Positions 9,907-20,686 are shown, counted from the stretch's first letter. The stretch is 64,000 bases of DNA from Staphylococcus saprophyticus subsp. saprophyticus ATCC 15305 = NCTC 7292 (GCF_000010125.1 NC_007350.1:1860001-1924000); one strand, 5' to 3'. The notes: generated by a model not told the origin, from the sequence alone. Translations and numbers: made by a program.

Positions 9907-11139
9907 TTATTTTGTTTCAATATTAGGGTTATGAAATAATGCGTAATACAAGAGGATAAATCCTAAAAGTACTATAACAGCTACATATACTGACATCATC
10001 CAAGGCAGAATAAACGCACCAATTATTAATCCTAAACGTGCCAATATATTCCCTCCATAGAATGAAATCATCCCAAATGTATTATAAGTACTTCGTTTAT
10101 CTTCAGGAATCATCAAGAAACGTTGCGCATTTTGAATTGGGGAATAAATCAATTCACCTAATGTAGCTATAATAGAAAATAAGCATAATATCCAAAATTC
10201 AGAAGCTGACATCAAAACACTATAACCAACGGTATATAAAACAATACCTATCATAAATACAATTTTCTTTGAGGTGTTATCTACAATTCTATTAACCGTA
10301 AAAGTTAATGTCGCCACTACAAGTGTATTGATGATCATAATTACTGTAAACATTCGGACACCATCAATATAAAAGCCTAAAAAATGTAAAGGTTCAAACG
10401 CTTCTTTTAGTCTTACAACTACATAAGAATTCAAACTGAGTTCAGCCATGATGACCATCATAAACCCAATATTAAGCAACATATAGTATTTATCCTTAAT
10501 GACAACATGATAACTATCTACGAAATGTTTAAATTTAGAGGTTAGATCTTCTTTTTTAGTAATAACTTGCTCCACGTCATAATATTTTTCAAATAAATAC
10601 CAACTTATCAGCATAGCAATGAAAAATAATACAAATAATAAATGCTTATGTCCTAAATATAACAACGCGCCTAATGCCATGCCAATCGCCGTACCAATAT
10701 TAAACATCCAATAATTTAATTGATAAACGTACTCGCGAACTTCTTCATAAATGGCATCCATAATTGCTGCTTCAAAAATAGGTTCACTCGCAGCAAACAA
10801 TAATTCAAAGATAAATACCGTTATACAAAATATGATTAAACCTAAACCATCCATAGTCACCGTAATACTTAAAATAATCAGACACACAGCGTAGATAAAA
10901 TGTATTAAATTGACTACTTTCTTCCTATTATAATTGTCTCCTAAATATCCACCTACGAAGGACACTACAAAACTTACAATGATATTGGCAATTAAAAATG
11001 TACCAGCAAATACAGCATTTACTTTACTCGTTAAATATAATGCCATAAAGGGTAAAATCGCTTGGCTCGCTATAATTAAGATGAAATCTGCTATCATTCT
11101 TGTTTTCAACGTTGTAGATAATGTTAGAAATTGCTTCAT
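9907..11139 (-). CDS. MFS family transporter
   Basis: A 410-residue major facilitator protein with about 12 hydrophobic helices. The signature loop between helices 2 and 3 (GGYLGDNYNRKKVV, about 64-77) corresponds to the G-x-x-x-D-R-x-G-R-R type motif. A central cytoplasmic loop (EKYYDVEQVITKKEDLTSKFKHF, about 185-207) separates the halves. The substrate is unknown; drug or peptide efflux would be typical. G-rich AGTGGGGTG precedes the ATG. It is probably monocistronic. Confidence 0.85.
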   Translation of the reverse strand: MKQFLTLSTTLKTRMIADFILIIASQAILPFMALYLTSKVNAVFAGTFLIANIIVSFVVSFVGGYLGDNYNRKKVVNLIHFIYAVCLIILSITVTMDGLGLIIFCITVFIFELLFAASEPIFEAAIMDAIYEEVREYVYQLNYWMFNIGTAIGMALGALLYLGHKHLLFVLFFIAMLISWYLFEKYYDVEQVITKKEDLTSKFKHFVDSYHVVIKDKYYMLLNIGFMMVIMAELSLNSYVVVRLKEAFEPLHFLGFYIDGVRMFTVIMIINTLVVATLTFTVNRIVDNTSKKIVFMIGIVLYTVGYSVLMSASEFWILCLFSIIATLGELIYSPIQNAQRFLMIPEDKRSTYNTFGMISFYGGNILARLGLIIGAFILPWMMSVYVAVIVLLGFILLYYALFHNPNIETK

Positions 11140-11446
11140 CTTAATTACACCCCACTTTATAATCTAATAATTTACATTATACACTAAATGTATGTCTTGA
11201 ATAGACATTTTATAAATATAAAATTATCTTCACTTTATATTTTAACTTTTTCTAAACATTTCACAATATAAATTTTATGTTTTACAAGAATTTTAAATAT
11301 TCAACCGTTAAAAAGTTATTATAATAAACTATAAGCCTCTCTATTATTGTTATCATTTCTCTAACTTTCTTAAGTTCGATATTTACAAAAAAAGCAAGAT
11401 CATCCGATTGAGATGATCTTGCTTTTCAAAATATAACTTATCTACA
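11140..11446. other. MFS / fabF intergenic region
   Basis: About 307 AT-rich bases with no convincing gene. It holds a TATAAT -10 candidate for the MFS gene on the minus strand (near 11175-11182). A small inverted repeat ATGTCT ... AGACAT (about 11193-11210) lies just upstream of it, and the fabF terminator is at 11387-11426. Confidence 0.45.
11387..11426 (-). terminator. Terminator of fabHF
   Basis: The perfect stem AAGCAAGATCATC / GATGATCTTGCTT is flanked by A and T runs on either side. It lies right after the fabF stop. Confidence 0.9.
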
Positions 11447-12691
11447 TTAATCAGTAAATTTTTTCAATACAAGTACAGCATTGTGTCCACCAAAACCTAA
11501 ACTATTACTCATTGCATAGGTAATATCTAAATCTTCTGCTTTGTTTGGAACGATATCTAAATCGCATTCAGGATCTGGTGAATCAGCATGAATCGTTGGT
11601 GCAATACGACTATCTCTAATTGAAAGTGCAGAGAAAATAGCTTCTAATCCACCTGTAGCCCCTAGTAAATGACCTGTCATTGATTTAGTTGAACTTACTT
11701 TCAATGATTTCGCCGCTTCACCGAAAGTATTCTTAATAGCTTGAATTTCAGTTAAGTCACCTACTGGAGTGCTTGTTCCATGTGCATTTAAATATTGAAT
11801 GTCTTTCGCTTCAATACCAGCATCATCTATTGCCGCTTGCATAGCACGTGAACCGCCTTCACCTTCTGGAGCTGGGGCTGTTATATGATATGCGTCACCA
11901 GTTGATCCATAACCTACGACTTCAGCGTAAATTTGCGCACCACGAGCTTTCGCTGATTCAAGTGATTCTAAAACGACAATACCTGCACCTTCACCCATGA
12001 TAAATCCATCACGACCTTCTTGGAAAGGACGACATGCAGTTTCTTTATCATCATTTGTAGATAATGCACGACTCGCACTAAAGCCAGCTAATGCCATATG
12101 TGTAATCGGTGCTTCTGTACCACCAGTAATCATTGCATCTGCATCGCCACGTTGAATAATCTTGAATGCTTCACCTATTGAGTTCGTACCAGTTGCACAA
12201 GCAGTAACCGTCGAACCATTCGGCCCTTTAGCACCTAAATCTATTGATACTTGACCTGTCGCCATATCTGGGATCAGCATAGGTACGAAGAACGGACTCA
12301 CACGTCTTGGTCCACGATTTAATAATTGGCTATGTGAAATTTCAAATGTTTCCATACCACCAATACCTGAACCAATCCATACGCCAATTTTATCCGCAGT
12401 ACTATCATTAATTTCAAGTTTAGCATCATTAACGGCTTCTCTTGCAGCTACAACTGCATATTGTGTAAAGCGATCCATGCGTCTCGCTTCTTTTTTAGGA
12501 ATATGCTCTTCAATATCAAAGTCTTTTAACTCTCCAGCTAAATGGACATTGTAATCCGTTGTATCTATGCGTGTAATCGAATCTATACCACTTACACCTT
12601 TTAATGCATTGTCCCAAGTAGACTTAGCATCATTTCCTATAGGTGATAATGCGCCAATTCCTGTAATAACAACACGTTGTTCTTTGCTCAT
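11447..12691 (-). CDS. fabF: 3-oxoacyl-ACP synthase II
   Basis: Catalyses the elongating condensation of acyl-ACP with malonyl-ACP in type II fatty acid synthesis. The 414-residue protein shows the ketosynthase nucleophile C165 in TVTACATG and the two active-site histidine motifs [10 protein letters not shown] and GHLLGATGG. It lies 11 bases downstream of fabH in one operon under a FapR-type operator. Length and motifs are those of FabF; the C-H-H triad separates it from FabH. Confidence 0.97.
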   Translation of the reverse strand: MSKEQRVVITGIGALSPIGNDAKSTWDNALKGVSGIDSITRIDTTDYNVHLAGELKDFDIEEHIPKKEARRMDRFTQYAVVAAREAVNDAKLEINDSTADKIGVWIGSGIGGMETFEISHSQLLNRGPRRVSPFFVPMLIPDMATGQVSIDLGAKGPNGSTVTACATGTNSIGEAFKIIQRGDADAMITGGTEAPITHMALAGFSASRALSTNDDKETACRPFQEGRDGFIMGEGAGIVVLESLESAKARGAQIYAEVVGYGSTGDAYHITAPAPEGEGGSRAMQAAIDDAGIEAKDIQYLNAHGTSTPVGDLTEIQAIKNTFGEAAKSLKVSSTKSMTGHLLGATGGLEAIFSALSIRDSRIAPTIHADSPDPECDLDIVPNKAEDLDITYAMSNSLGFGGHNAVLVLKKFTD

Positions 12692-12702
12692 AATTTATCC
12701 TC

Positions 12703-13644
12703 CTATTTTCCCCATCTTAGTGTCACAGCGCCCCATGTTAAGCCGCCACCAAAACCTACTAACACTAAGACATCATCATCTTTAATCCTACCATTTTCTA
12801 ACTCTTGTCCTATACTTAATGGGATTGACGCTGCTGAAGTATTACCAAAGCGATCAACAGATACACTCATTTTTTCTTTTGGTATACCTAAACGTTCTCT
12901 CGCTGACTCCATAATTCTTATATTTGCTTGATGAGGTACAAACATATCTACATCATCTGCAGTTAAATTAGCTTTTGCTACTGCGTTGTTAGATGCTTCA
13001 CCCATAATTCTTACAGCAAATTTAAAAACTTCACGGCCATTCATAAATATTTTTCCGTTTTCTGGATTTAAATATAAATGCTTAGCACCTGAGCCGTCTG
13101 AACCTAATTCATAACTTAAGATACCTCGACCTTCAGATACTTCACCGATTACTACAGCTCCAGCTCCATCACCAAATAAAATGGCTGTTGAACGGTCTGT
13201 AAAATCTGTGATTTTAGATAATTTGTCCACTCCAACTACTAAAATATTTTTATAATCACCAGATTGAACAAATTGTTTAGCATTTATCATTGAATACATG
13301 AAACCACTACAAGCGGCTAATTGATCCATAGAAGCAACTTTGCCGATGCCTAATCTTTCTTGTAATATATTGGCAACTGTTGGGAATGGAAAATCCCCTG
13401 TTGATGTCGCAACAATAATCATATCTATTTCTGATGCTTCTATACCTGCATCTTCAATTGCTTTTAAACTAGCTTGATAAGCCATGTCTGAAGTTTCTTC
13501 GTCTTCACCAGCCCATCTACGTTCTTTAATACCAGTCATTTGAGAAATCCATTCGTCTGATGTTTCTAAAAATGATTCAAAATAGGTATTTTCTACAACT
13601 TTTTCAGGTGCGTATGCACCAAAACCTTTAATACCCACGTCCAT
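12703..13644 (-). CDS. fabH: 3-oxoacyl-ACP synthase III
   Basis: Initiates fatty acid synthesis by condensing a short (often branched) acyl-CoA with malonyl-ACP. The 313-residue protein has the C112 nucleophile (AACSGF), H238 (VPHQAN) and N268 (FGNTSA), the Cys-His-Asn triad of KAS III. AAGGTG lies upstream of the ATG. First gene of fabH-fabF; its promoter region contains a near-perfect FapR operator, so malonyl-CoA-responsive repression is expected. Confidence 0.97.
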   Translation of the reverse strand: MDVGIKGFGAYAPEKVVENTYFESFLETSDEWISQMTGIKERRWAGEDEETSDMAYQASLKAIEDAGIEASEIDMIIVATSTGDFPFPTVANILQERLGIGKVASMDQLAACSGFMYSMINAKQFVQSGDYKNILVVGVDKLSKITDFTDRSTAILFGDGAGAVVIGEVSEGRGILSYELGSDGSGAKHLYLNPENGKIFMNGREVFKFAVRIMGEASNNAVAKANLTADDVDMFVPHQANIRIMESARERLGIPKEKMSVSVDRFGNTSAASIPLSIGQELENGRIKDDDVLVLVGFGGGLTWGAVTLRWGK

Positions 13645-13670
13645 GGTTGTACACCTTCTTAAATTTAATT

Positions 13671-13687
13671 TTAATACCAGGTATTAA
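13671..13687. promoter_or_regulatory. FapR-type operator upstream of fabHF
   Basis: TTAATACCAGGTATTAA is an 8-bp inverted repeat around one base, close to the FapR consensus TTAGTACCTRDTACTAA. It sits immediately downstream of a TATTAT -10 candidate on the minus strand (13694-13699), so it covers the expected start of transcription. FapR control of fabHF is established in Bacillus and Staphylococcus. Confidence 0.8.
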
Positions 13688-13872
13688 TTTAACATAATAC
13701 ACATTTCAAATACAAGAACTATACATATTTCATTGCGTGTTTTCCACAAATAATTATAAATGACTTAGCTCATTATCACAAAGTATAACCACAATTATTA
13801 CTAACCTACTATACAAACTACACTTTATTATTTATAATGTAGATATATATACGATATTGGAGGCATTACATA

Positions 13873-14067
13873 ATGAAATACCTCGCAGTTTTATTTTGGT
13901 CTATTGTCTTATTACAAATGGTTAATTTCGTACTTAACAGCTTAAATGGTGGCGGTGCACTGAACCTCATTACACCAATCATGGGCGCTGTTGTATTTAC
14001 GATTATTATTATCTTATTTGATTTGGTAATTAAACCTAAACATAATAATACAAACGAACAACATTAG
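13873..14067 (+). CDS. Small two-helix membrane protein, YjzD/DUF2929 family
   Basis: A 64-residue protein with two hydrophobic helices (about 3-20 and 29-52) and a polar tail with several Lys, His and Asn. The size and the conserved location beside fabH in Bacillales match the YjzD/DUF2929 family. GGAGG precedes the ATG. Function unknown. Its position divergent from fabHF suggests a membrane or lipid context, but this is only inference. Confidence 0.75.
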   Translation: MKYLAVLFWSIVLLQMVNFVLNSLNGGGALNLITPIMGAVVFTIIIILFDLVIKPKHNNTNEQH

Positions 14068-14160
14068 ATGACTAGGATAATTGTTTAGCTTATGTTTAAG
14101 AACGACTCATTTTAATGAAATGTAAAGTTTGAAACATTGATTTATGTCCTAGAATCTTTA

Positions 14161-14204
14161 AACTGTCAACAAAGTCTTCTGACTGACGTTGGCAGTTTTT
14201 TTAT
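14161..14204 (+). terminator. Terminator of the DUF2929 gene
   Basis: The stem AACTGTCAAC / GTTGGCAGTT (one wobble) is followed by seven T on the plus strand. Confidence 0.75.
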
Positions 14205-14284
14205 TTTCAATATTAAAAAATAAACTTATTGGTTTGTTGAGATATGATATATTAACTTACAATCTTGTTCCCCGATTTTATAAT

Positions 14285-14333
14285 TAAAAAAGTGGCGCAG
14301 AAACCAATGTAAAAATTAAGGTTTCTGCGCCAC
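14285..14333 (-). terminator. Terminator of clpB
   Basis: The very stable 14-bp stem GTGGCGCAGAAACC / GGTTTCTGCGCCAC is followed on the minus strand by six T. Confidence 0.9.
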
Positions 14334-14361
14334 ACCGTTTTGTTAAATTCAATTATACTTA

Positions 14362-16971
14362 CTAATCGATTTCTGGTTTGTTTTCAGTAAATCTTAAACC
14401 ATCTTCTGATAGGTCGATGTCTATTGTTGTGTCTTCAGGTAAATTTTCTCTAATCATTTTACGTGCAAGTGGTGTTTCTATTTGTCTTTGCACAAAACGT
14501 TTCAACGGTCTTGCACCGAATTGTGGTTCGTATGCTTCTTCACCTAACCACGCTTTAGCTTCATCTGACACATTAATTGAAATACGTTGTGCCATTAATC
14601 TAATATTCAATTCAGTTAATATTTTATCTACTATAGAACTCATATCACTGATTGTTAATGGTTTAAATAATACAATATCATCCATACGGTTAATAATTTC
14701 TGGTTTAAAGTATTGGTTTAAGCTATTCATAACAGCTTTTTCTGTATCATCAGTAATCACACCAGCATCTTTTACGTTTTCTAATAGGATTTGTGAGCCA
14801 ATGTTACTAGTCATAATGATAATTGTATTTTTAAAATCAACTTCACGACCTTTAGAATCAGTAAGTCTACCTTCTTCAAGTATTTGTAACAATACATTAA
14901 ATACGTCTGAATGTGCTTTTTCAATTTCATCTAATAATATAACAGAATATGGATTACGACGAACCGCTTCAGTTAATTGTCCACCTTCATCGTGACCTAC
15001 ATAGCCTGGAGGTGCACCAATTAAACGGGAAACTGAATGTTTTTCCATGTACTCACTCATATCAATTCGTATCATATGTTTTTCTGAATCAAATAAAGTT
15101 GACGCTAAGGATTTGGCTAATTCTGTTTTACCAACACCTGTAGGTCCTAAGAACAAGAAACTACCTATTGGTCTATTTGGATCTTTAATGCCAGCGCGCG
15201 CTCTGACAACAGCATCAGAAACTAAATCTACAGCTTTATCTTGACCAACGACACGTTCGTGTAAAATGTCTGAAAGATTTAATAATTTCTCTCTTTCTGT
15301 TTCTACAAGTTTAGAAACAGGGATACCTGTCCATGAACTAACAATATCACCAATTTCTTCATCTGATACAATCTCACGTATAATGCGCTCATTGTCACTA
15401 TTTTGCTCATTTTGGAATGCAGCTTCTAACTCGCGTAATTCTTTTTCTAATTCAGGAATTTTACCATGTTGTAATTCTGCCGCTTTTTCCAAATTATAAT
15501 TGTTTTCTGCATCTTCTAAGGCTTTTCTACTTTCGTCTAATTCAGTACGTTTTTCTTGTAGTTTTGCAATTTTGCCTTTTTCTTCTTCTACGCGTGATTG
15601 AATTGCGTTTTGTTTTTCTTTTTCATTAGACAATTCTTGTTGTAATTCTTGTAAGCGTTGTTTACTCGCGTTATCTGATTCGTTTTTCAATGCGCTTTCT
15701 TCAATTTCTAATTGCATGACGCGACGATTAACTTGGTCTAACTCTGTTGGATTTGAACCCATTTCAGTACGAATCGTTGCACACGCTTGGTCCACAAGAT
15801 CAATCGCTTTATCCGGTAAGAAGCGATCAGTAATATAACGATCTGATAGTTCTGCCGCAGCTACTAATGCTTTATCTTGAATACGTACACCATGATAAAC
15901 TTCATAACGTTCTTTCAGTCCACGTAAAATGGAAATTGTATCTTCTACATCTGGCTCAGACACATTTACTTTTTGGAAACGACGCTCTAATGCAGAGTCT
16001 TTTTCAATATATTCTCTATATTCATTGAGTGTTGTTGCACCGATACAGTGTAATTCGCCACGTGCAAGCATTGGTTTTAGCATATTACCTGCATCCATCG
16101 CGCCTTCTGTTTTACCTGCACCAACAAGTATGTGAATTTCATCTATAAATAATATAATTCTACCGTCTGAGTCTTTCACTTCTTTAAGTACTGCTTTTAA
16201 ACGTTCTTCGAATTCACCACGATATTTTGCACCTGCAACAAGCGCACTTAAATCTAATTCAAATATTGTTTTATCTAAAAGTGATTCAGGCACGTCTTTA
16301 CGCACAATACGTTGTGCAAGGCCTTCAACAATTGCTGTTTTACCTACACCTGGTTCACCGATTAATACTGGATTATTCTTAGTCTTTCTACTTAAGATTC
16401 TCACAGTATTTCTTATTTCTTCATCACGTCCAATGACAGGATCCATATTACCTTGACGGACTTCTTCAACTAAATCTCTACCATATTTTTCTAAAGCTTC
16501 ATAATTTGCTTCTGGGTTTTGTGACGTCACATGATTTCCTCCTCTAATTTTTTTAATGATTTCTACAATAACTTCTTTTTTATTATCGACAAATTTAATT
16601 GTTGTATCATCTATGTCCATTGCAGCTAAAATGATATGTTCCATAGAAATATACTCATCTTCATAAGTATTCATATACGTTTCAGCTTTATTTATTAATT
16701 CATTTGCTTTCTGGCTAATATATTGACCATATTGTACGTTATCCCCTTGTACTGAAGGATAATTTTTCAATTTTTCATCGTAAGCCTTATTTAAAAGTTC
16801 GGTCTCTATGTTTGCTCTTTCCAATACACTTTTAAATAAACTTTCACTTTCTTCAAGTGCTGCTTTTAATATTGCTTCTATTTCGATATTTTGATTTTCG
16901 TTATCTTTTGCTAGCTCTATTGCTTTTTGCAAAGCACCTTGAACTGCATAGGTCATTTGATTAATATCCAA
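14362..16971 (-). CDS. clpB: ATP-dependent chaperone ClpB
   Basis: A hexameric AAA+ disaggregase that, with DnaK, rescues aggregated proteins after heat. The 869-residue protein contains the N-terminal Clp_N repeats (1-145) and AAA domain 1 with Walker A GEPGVGKT at 205-212. The coiled-coil middle domain spans about 400-530 and is rich in E, K, Q and L. AAA domain 2 has Walker A GPTGVGKT near 608. There is no ClpP-binding loop of the ClpC or ClpA kind. The start codon is TTG at 16971 with GAGGTGA 6 nt upstream. A sigma-A promoter followed by a CtsR operator lies directly upstream. Confidence 0.97.
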   Translation of the reverse strand: MDINQMTYAVQGALQKAIELAKDNENQNIEIEAILKAALEESESLFKSVLERANIETELLNKAYDEKLKNYPSVQGDNVQYGQYISQKANELINKAETYMNTYEDEYISMEHIILAAMDIDDTTIKFVDNKKEVIVEIIKKIRGGNHVTSQNPEANYEALEKYGRDLVEEVRQGNMDPVIGRDEEIRNTVRILSRKTKNNPVLIGEPGVGKTAIVEGLAQRIVRKDVPESLLDKTIFELDLSALVAGAKYRGEFEERLKAVLKEVKDSDGRIILFIDEIHILVGAGKTEGAMDAGNMLKPMLARGELHCIGATTLNEYREYIEKDSALERRFQKVNVSEPDVEDTISILRGLKERYEVYHGVRIQDKALVAAAELSDRYITDRFLPDKAIDLVDQACATIRTEMGSNPTELDQVNRRVMQLEIEESALKNESDNASKQRLQELQQELSNEKEKQNAIQSRVEEEKGKIAKLQEKRTELDESRKALEDAENNYNLEKAAELQHGKIPELEKELRELEAAFQNEQNSDNERIIREIVSDEEIGDIVSSWTGIPVSKLVETEREKLLNLSDILHERVVGQDKAVDLVSDAVVRARAGIKDPNRPIGSFLFLGPTGVGKTELAKSLASTLFDSEKHMIRIDMSEYMEKHSVSRLIGAPPGYVGHDEGGQLTEAVRRNPYSVILLDEIEKAHSDVFNVLLQILEEGRLTDSKGREVDFKNTIIIMTSNIGSQILLENVKDAGVITDDTEKAVMNSLNQYFKPEIINRMDDIVLFKPLTISDMSSIVDKILTELNIRLMAQRISINVSDEAKAWLGEEAYEPQFGARPLKRFVQRQIETPLARKMIRENLPEDTTIDIDLSEDGLRFTENKPEID

Positions 16972-17016
16972 AATGATTCACCTCACCATTTAGTCTTTGA
17001 TCAAGAACAAAGTAAG

Positions 17017-17040
17017 TTTGACTTTGACTTTCTTTGACCT
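17017..17040 (-). promoter_or_regulatory. CtsR operator of clpB with a third repeat unit
   Basis: On the minus strand the CtsR heptads are GGTCAAA and AGTCAAA spaced by three bases. An extra GTCAAA follows directly. The core consensus RGTCAAANNNRGTCAAA is met exactly. The operator starts at the expected transcription start. Confidence 0.85.
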
Positions 17041-17047
17041 TAATTTT

Positions 17048-17076
17048 ATTATAATCCTATTGTTCACTTTTATCAA
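17048..17076 (-). promoter_or_regulatory. Sigma-A promoter of clpB
   Basis: TTGATA and TATAAT are separated by 17 nt on the minus strand, immediately upstream of the CtsR operator. Confidence 0.85.
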
Positions 17077-17236
17077 CCAATATGACTATAAATTTTAAAT
17101 TATTTTAGCTGCGTGTAATGCCTTATATACCTATGTTTTGCCCATAATTTTTATATTCTAAACAATGACTTTGTTCATTTTAAACATGATATATAAACAC
17201 CCCTTAGATATGAATATTCATGACACTCAATAAATT

Positions 17237-17277
17237 AAAAGGCATAACCTCTTGTTCATTAAGCGGTTATGCCTTTT
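17237..17277. terminator. Terminator downstream of the acyltransferase gene
   Basis: The stem AAAAGGCATAACC / GGTTATGCCTTTT has a 15-nt loop and A/T runs on both sides. It lies 80 bases after the stop of the gene at 17359. Confidence 0.85.
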
Positions 17278-17358
17278 ATTGTGTTTTAGCAGTCTATTTC
17301 ATGCAAATCACACTCTAATTAAATTTATTAAATTGACTCAATTTCATATTTAATTTTG

Positions 17359-19191
17359 CTACTTAGCAGTTGATTTCGTTGCAATATGTTTTAAAATTTC
17401 ATCTGTTAATGCTTTTACACCTGAAGGCTCTAAATGAATACCATCTGGTGCAAAGTACTCGCTATGGCCTTTCGAACGTTGATACCAATCAATCAATGTT
17501 ACATTATGATGCTTTTTAGCTGCGTCTGACATAACTTGGTTGACATGACCTTCATAGCTTTTTGGTACACGCGTGTTAATCAAATACACATTGGCTTTAC
17601 CATATTTGCCTATCAGTTCGTCCAGCTGTGCTTCAGAAAAATCTCCATTCGTTCCTAATTCTAAAATCACTTGCTTAGACTTATAATTGTAAGATTTATA
17701 TTTTTCATCTGTTAATGGTATAGCTTCATATAAATTACGTCCGACTTTACCATCAATGGTTGCATTGGGAACGTGCGTTTTAAAAGTTTCTCCAATATCA
17801 ACCATAACCGAATCACCAATAAGCAGTGGACTCAAATCAGTATATACCTCATTATCTTTATCTTTTTTAAAATTTGAATCTCCTAAAAAGTTAACATGGT
17901 CGACCGGTATGGGTCTAACCATATACTTATCAATTTCTGCTGTATTATATGACGTTGATTTATTATTAATTTGGTCTTTTCCTAAACGATCAAATGTCCC
18001 CGCAAAAATAAAAATGGTTGGTAGCAGTATCACGCCTAGTAGTATAGTTCTGATTAATGCGGACTTTTTATATTTATTAATACTTAAGGCCTTGAATCCT
18101 TGTTTTCTAAACGGTGTTTCAATGAATCTATATGATATTTCAGCAAAGAAAATAGTCAATAAGATGTCTAGAGCATATACATATAATGGGACTTGGCCTT
18201 CAACATAATAGGAATGTAAAAAGCTTATGACTGGGAAATGCCATAAATATAAACTATAAGAGCGTTTACCAATATAAACAAAGAAAGGATTTCCAATTAA
18301 TTTAGCGAAATACCCCGATGGATGCACTACACTAATGATAACAAATAAAGTGATACCGGAAATAAGGTAAAAACCACCATTATAGATCCAATCACTATTA
18401 TCATCGACTTTAATGAAAAGTAATAAGAGTATTAAAATCCCTATTGCACCTATACTATCAATAATGAACCTGAGACTAGGATTAGGGTTCTGCTTTAATT
18501 TAAATGGCGGCCAAATAAAGGCTAATATAACACCGAGCAACATCGTTTGTAACCTTGTATCTGTTCCAAAATAAACACGAGAATGTTGCATATGTGGTTG
18601 AGAAATCCAAACCATTAAAAGTAATGAAATCAGTGAAATAATCCAAAAAATAAGTGTTACATTTCGGTATTTCTTAATTGTTAATAATAATGCTATCAAA
18701 ACGATTGGAAAAACTATGTAGAATTGCTCTTCAATTGCTAATGACCACAAATGTTTTAATGGCATAAAGGCAAACTGTTCAAAATAATTTACATCAGTTG
18801 CAATATACCACCAATTTGATACATAAAAAATGGCTGCAAATGCATCATGCTTTATACTTATAATTTGTTCAGGCTTAAAAATGAGTGTCGCTAAAGTTAC
18901 TGTAACAACTAATACCAATACGGCCGGTATCAAACGTTTAATTCGCCGTAACCAAAACTGCTTCAAATTGATAATGCCGGTACTTTCATACTCAAACAAA
19001 AGTAAACTTGTAATTAAGTAGCCCGAAATCACAAAAAATGTATCTACACCAAGAAACCCACCAGATAACCATTGCTTATTTAAATGATAAATAATAATAC
19101 CTATAACTGCAATTGCTCTAAGTCCATCTAAACCAGGCATATAACGCGTGTGACGGTTGGTTTGATTACGATTATTAGAATTTCTGTTCAT
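17359..19191 (-). CDS. OatA-like acyltransferase with extracytoplasmic SGNH domain
   Basis: A 610-residue membrane acyltransferase of the Acyl_transf_3 family (about 15-390, roughly ten or eleven helices). The N-terminal signature GLDGLRAIAVIGIIIYH contains the conserved His, and R/H motifs such as HLWSLAIEEQFY follow. A C-terminal SGNH hydrolase-like domain shows GDS near 457 and DGIHLEPSG near 582. This two-domain layout is that of OatA, which O-acetylates peptidoglycan MurNAc and confers lysozyme resistance. S. aureus carries OatA elsewhere plus a paralogue at this locus, so this is probably the paralogue. Its acceptor polymer is unknown. It is monocistronic with a terminator downstream. 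Confidence 0.88.
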   Translation of the reverse strand: MNRNSNNRNQTNRHTRYMPGLDGLRAIAVIGIIIYHLNKQWLSGGFLGVDTFFVISGYLITSLLLFEYESTGIINLKQFWLRRIKRLIPAVLVLVVTVTLATLIFKPEQIISIKHDAFAAIFYVSNWWYIATDVNYFEQFAFMPLKHLWSLAIEEQFYIVFPIVLIALLLTIKKYRNVTLIFWIISLISLLLMVWISQPHMQHSRVYFGTDTRLQTMLLGVILAFIWPPFKLKQNPNPSLRFIIDSIGAIGILILLLLFIKVDDNSDWIYNGGFYLISGITLFVIISVVHPSGYFAKLIGNPFFVYIGKRSYSLYLWHFPVISFLHSYYVEGQVPLYVYALDILLTIFFAEISYRFIETPFRKQGFKALSINKYKKSALIRTILLGVILLPTIFIFAGTFDRLGKDQINNKSTSYNTAEIDKYMVRPIPVDHVNFLGDSNFKKDKDNEVYTDLSPLLIGDSVMVDIGETFKTHVPNATIDGKVGRNLYEAIPLTDEKYKSYNYKSKQVILELGTNGDFSEAQLDELIGKYGKANVYLINTRVPKSYEGHVNQVMSDAAKKHHNVTLIDWYQRSKGHSEYFAPDGIHLEPSGVKALTDEILKHIATKSTAK

Positions 19192-19350
19192 TTACTACCA
19201 TACTTTCATCTCCGAATATATTACTTTTGCTTTTTAATGTTTTACACCAAGCTATTGTAATACTTTCGTAACATAACTGCAATTATTTTAATGATTTGCA
19301 CTATAGAAAAATTTTATTTTAAGATTGTCAGCATGCTTTAAATTTTTCAA

Positions 19351-19397
19351 AAAAATACTAGCCTATAGACCATTATCGATCTTTAAGCTAGTATTTT
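19351..19397 (-). terminator. Terminator downstream of the SufT-like gene
   Basis: The stem AAAATACTAGC / GCTAGTATTTT has a 24-nt loop and a minus-strand T run. It lies just after the stop at 19416. Confidence 0.8.
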
Positions 19398-19415
19398 CAA
19401 TTACTATTAGTAGCG

Positions 19416-19724
19416 TTAGCCGATGCCTAATGCAATTTTAGCATAACGAGACATCATGTCTTTACCCCATGGTGGACTCCAAACAATATTCACTTCTGTA
19501 TCTGCTATTTCTGGAATCTCAGCTAAAACCATTTTAACTTGGTTAACAATTTGTGGTCCCATTGGGCATCCCATAGATGTTAATGTCATTTCAACTGTAC
19601 ATAAACCTTCGTCATTAACATCAACATTATATACTAAACCTAAGTTGACAATATCAATACCTAACTCAGGGTCAATAACCATTTCTAACGCATTTAATAT
19701 GCTATCTTTTAATCCTTCATCCAT
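19416..19724 (-). CDS. MIP18/SufT-type iron-sulfur cluster assembly factor
   Basis: A 102-residue protein of the DUF59/MIP18 family (YitW in Bacillus). Visible family marks are the DPELGIDIVNLGLVY segment (about 18-32) and the conserved Cys in TSMGCPMGP (C53). In S. aureus, SufT of this family helps mature Fe-S proteins under high demand. GAGGTGA precedes the ATG. It is divergent from the HAD/cdr genes and stands alone with its own terminator. Confidence 0.9.
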   Translation of the reverse strand: MDEGLKDSILNALEMVIDPELGIDIVNLGLVYNVDVNDEGLCTVEMTLTSMGCPMGPQIVNQVKMVLAEIPEIADTEVNIVWSPPWGKDMMSRYAKIALGIG

Positions 19725-19772
19725 TCATATCACCTCTTCGAATTTAATGATACTAACAATATATCAAATATC

Positions 19773-19800
19773 TTACAAAACGCCAATAAAATGCTATGAT
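19773..19800 (+). promoter_or_regulatory. Sigma-A promoter of the HAD-cdr operon
   Basis: TTACAA and TATGAT with a 16-nt spacer and an extended -10 (TGC before TATGAT), 38 bases upstream of the HAD gene. Confidence 0.55.
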
Positions 19801-19837
19801 ATTCAATACATCAATAAAAAACATTAAGGAGAATTAA

Positions 19838-20686
19838 ATGGAATCTTATTTAATTTGTCTAGATCTAGACGGCACGTTATTAACAGATGAAAAAGTAATC
19901 TCACCATATACAAAAAACGTTTTAACAACACTACAACAACAAGGTCATAAATTAATGATTGCTACTGGTAGACCTTATAGAGCCAGTCAAATATATTACC
20001 ATGAATTAAATATGGATACACCGGTTGTTAATTTCAATGGTGCCTTTGTTCATCATCCAAAAGACGATCAGTTTGAGCCAATGCATGAAGTATTGGACTT
20101 AGATTTATCTAAAAACATCATTGAATCACTGAATGATTATGGCGTAACAAACATGATTGCTGAAGTTAAAGATTATGTTTTTATTAATAATTACGATCAA
20201 AAATTATTCGATGGGTTCTCTATGGGAAATCCAAAAGTTGAAACAGGCGATTTACTTAACTCATTAACTGAGTCTCCAACATCGATTTTAGTTGAAGCAG
20301 AAGAATTTATGATTCCTAGAGTCAAACAAATGCTCACACGTTTTTACGCTGAAAATATTGAACATCGTCGATGGGGTTCACCATTCCCAGTAATAGAAAT
20401 TGTTAAGCAAGGTATTAGCAAAGCACGTGGGATTGATTATGTGAAATCATATTTAAATATTGATAGAAATCATATCATTGCTTTTGGAGACGAAGATAAC
20501 GATTTGGAAATGATTAAATATGCGAAACACGGTATCGCGATGGACAATGGTTTAGATGAACTTAAACACGTTGCAAATCAAACTACATATTCTAATAATG
20601 AGGATGGCATTGGACGTTATTTAAACGACTATTTCCAATTAAATATGCCTTATGAAGAATCAGTAAAATCTAGTATAGAATCATAG
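19838..20686 (+). CDS. Cof-type HAD-superfamily hydrolase
   Basis: A 282-residue phosphatase of the HAD IIB (Cof) subfamily, probably acting on sugar phosphates or nucleotides. Motif I DLDGT gives the catalytic pair D9/D11. Motif II is in [11 protein letters not shown], and motif [11 protein letters not shown] lies near 218-226. The cap domain sits between motifs II and III. AAGGAG lies upstream of the ATG. It is 26 bases before cdr in a two-gene operon; the link to CoA metabolism is positional only. Confidence 0.9.

Larger units (their letters stand above)
16972..17358. other. clpB / acyltransferase intergenic region
   Basis: This 387-base gap contains the clpB promoter and CtsR operator (17017-17076). 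About 150 AT-rich bases without recognisable signals follow, then the terminator of the upstream minus-strand acyltransferase gene (17237-17277). Confidence 0.6.

Noticed and set aside
13733..13748. PerR/Fur-like AT-rich repeat between fabH and the DUF2929 gene
   Set aside because: Only one half-site matches TTATAAT; the other half is poor.
14378..14995. 205-codon open frame on the plus strand
   Set aside because: It lies antisense within clpB, whose reading frame is certain from its AAA+ motifs.
17756..18208. 150-codon plus-strand open frame
   Set aside because: Antisense to the OatA-like gene and without a ribosome binding site.
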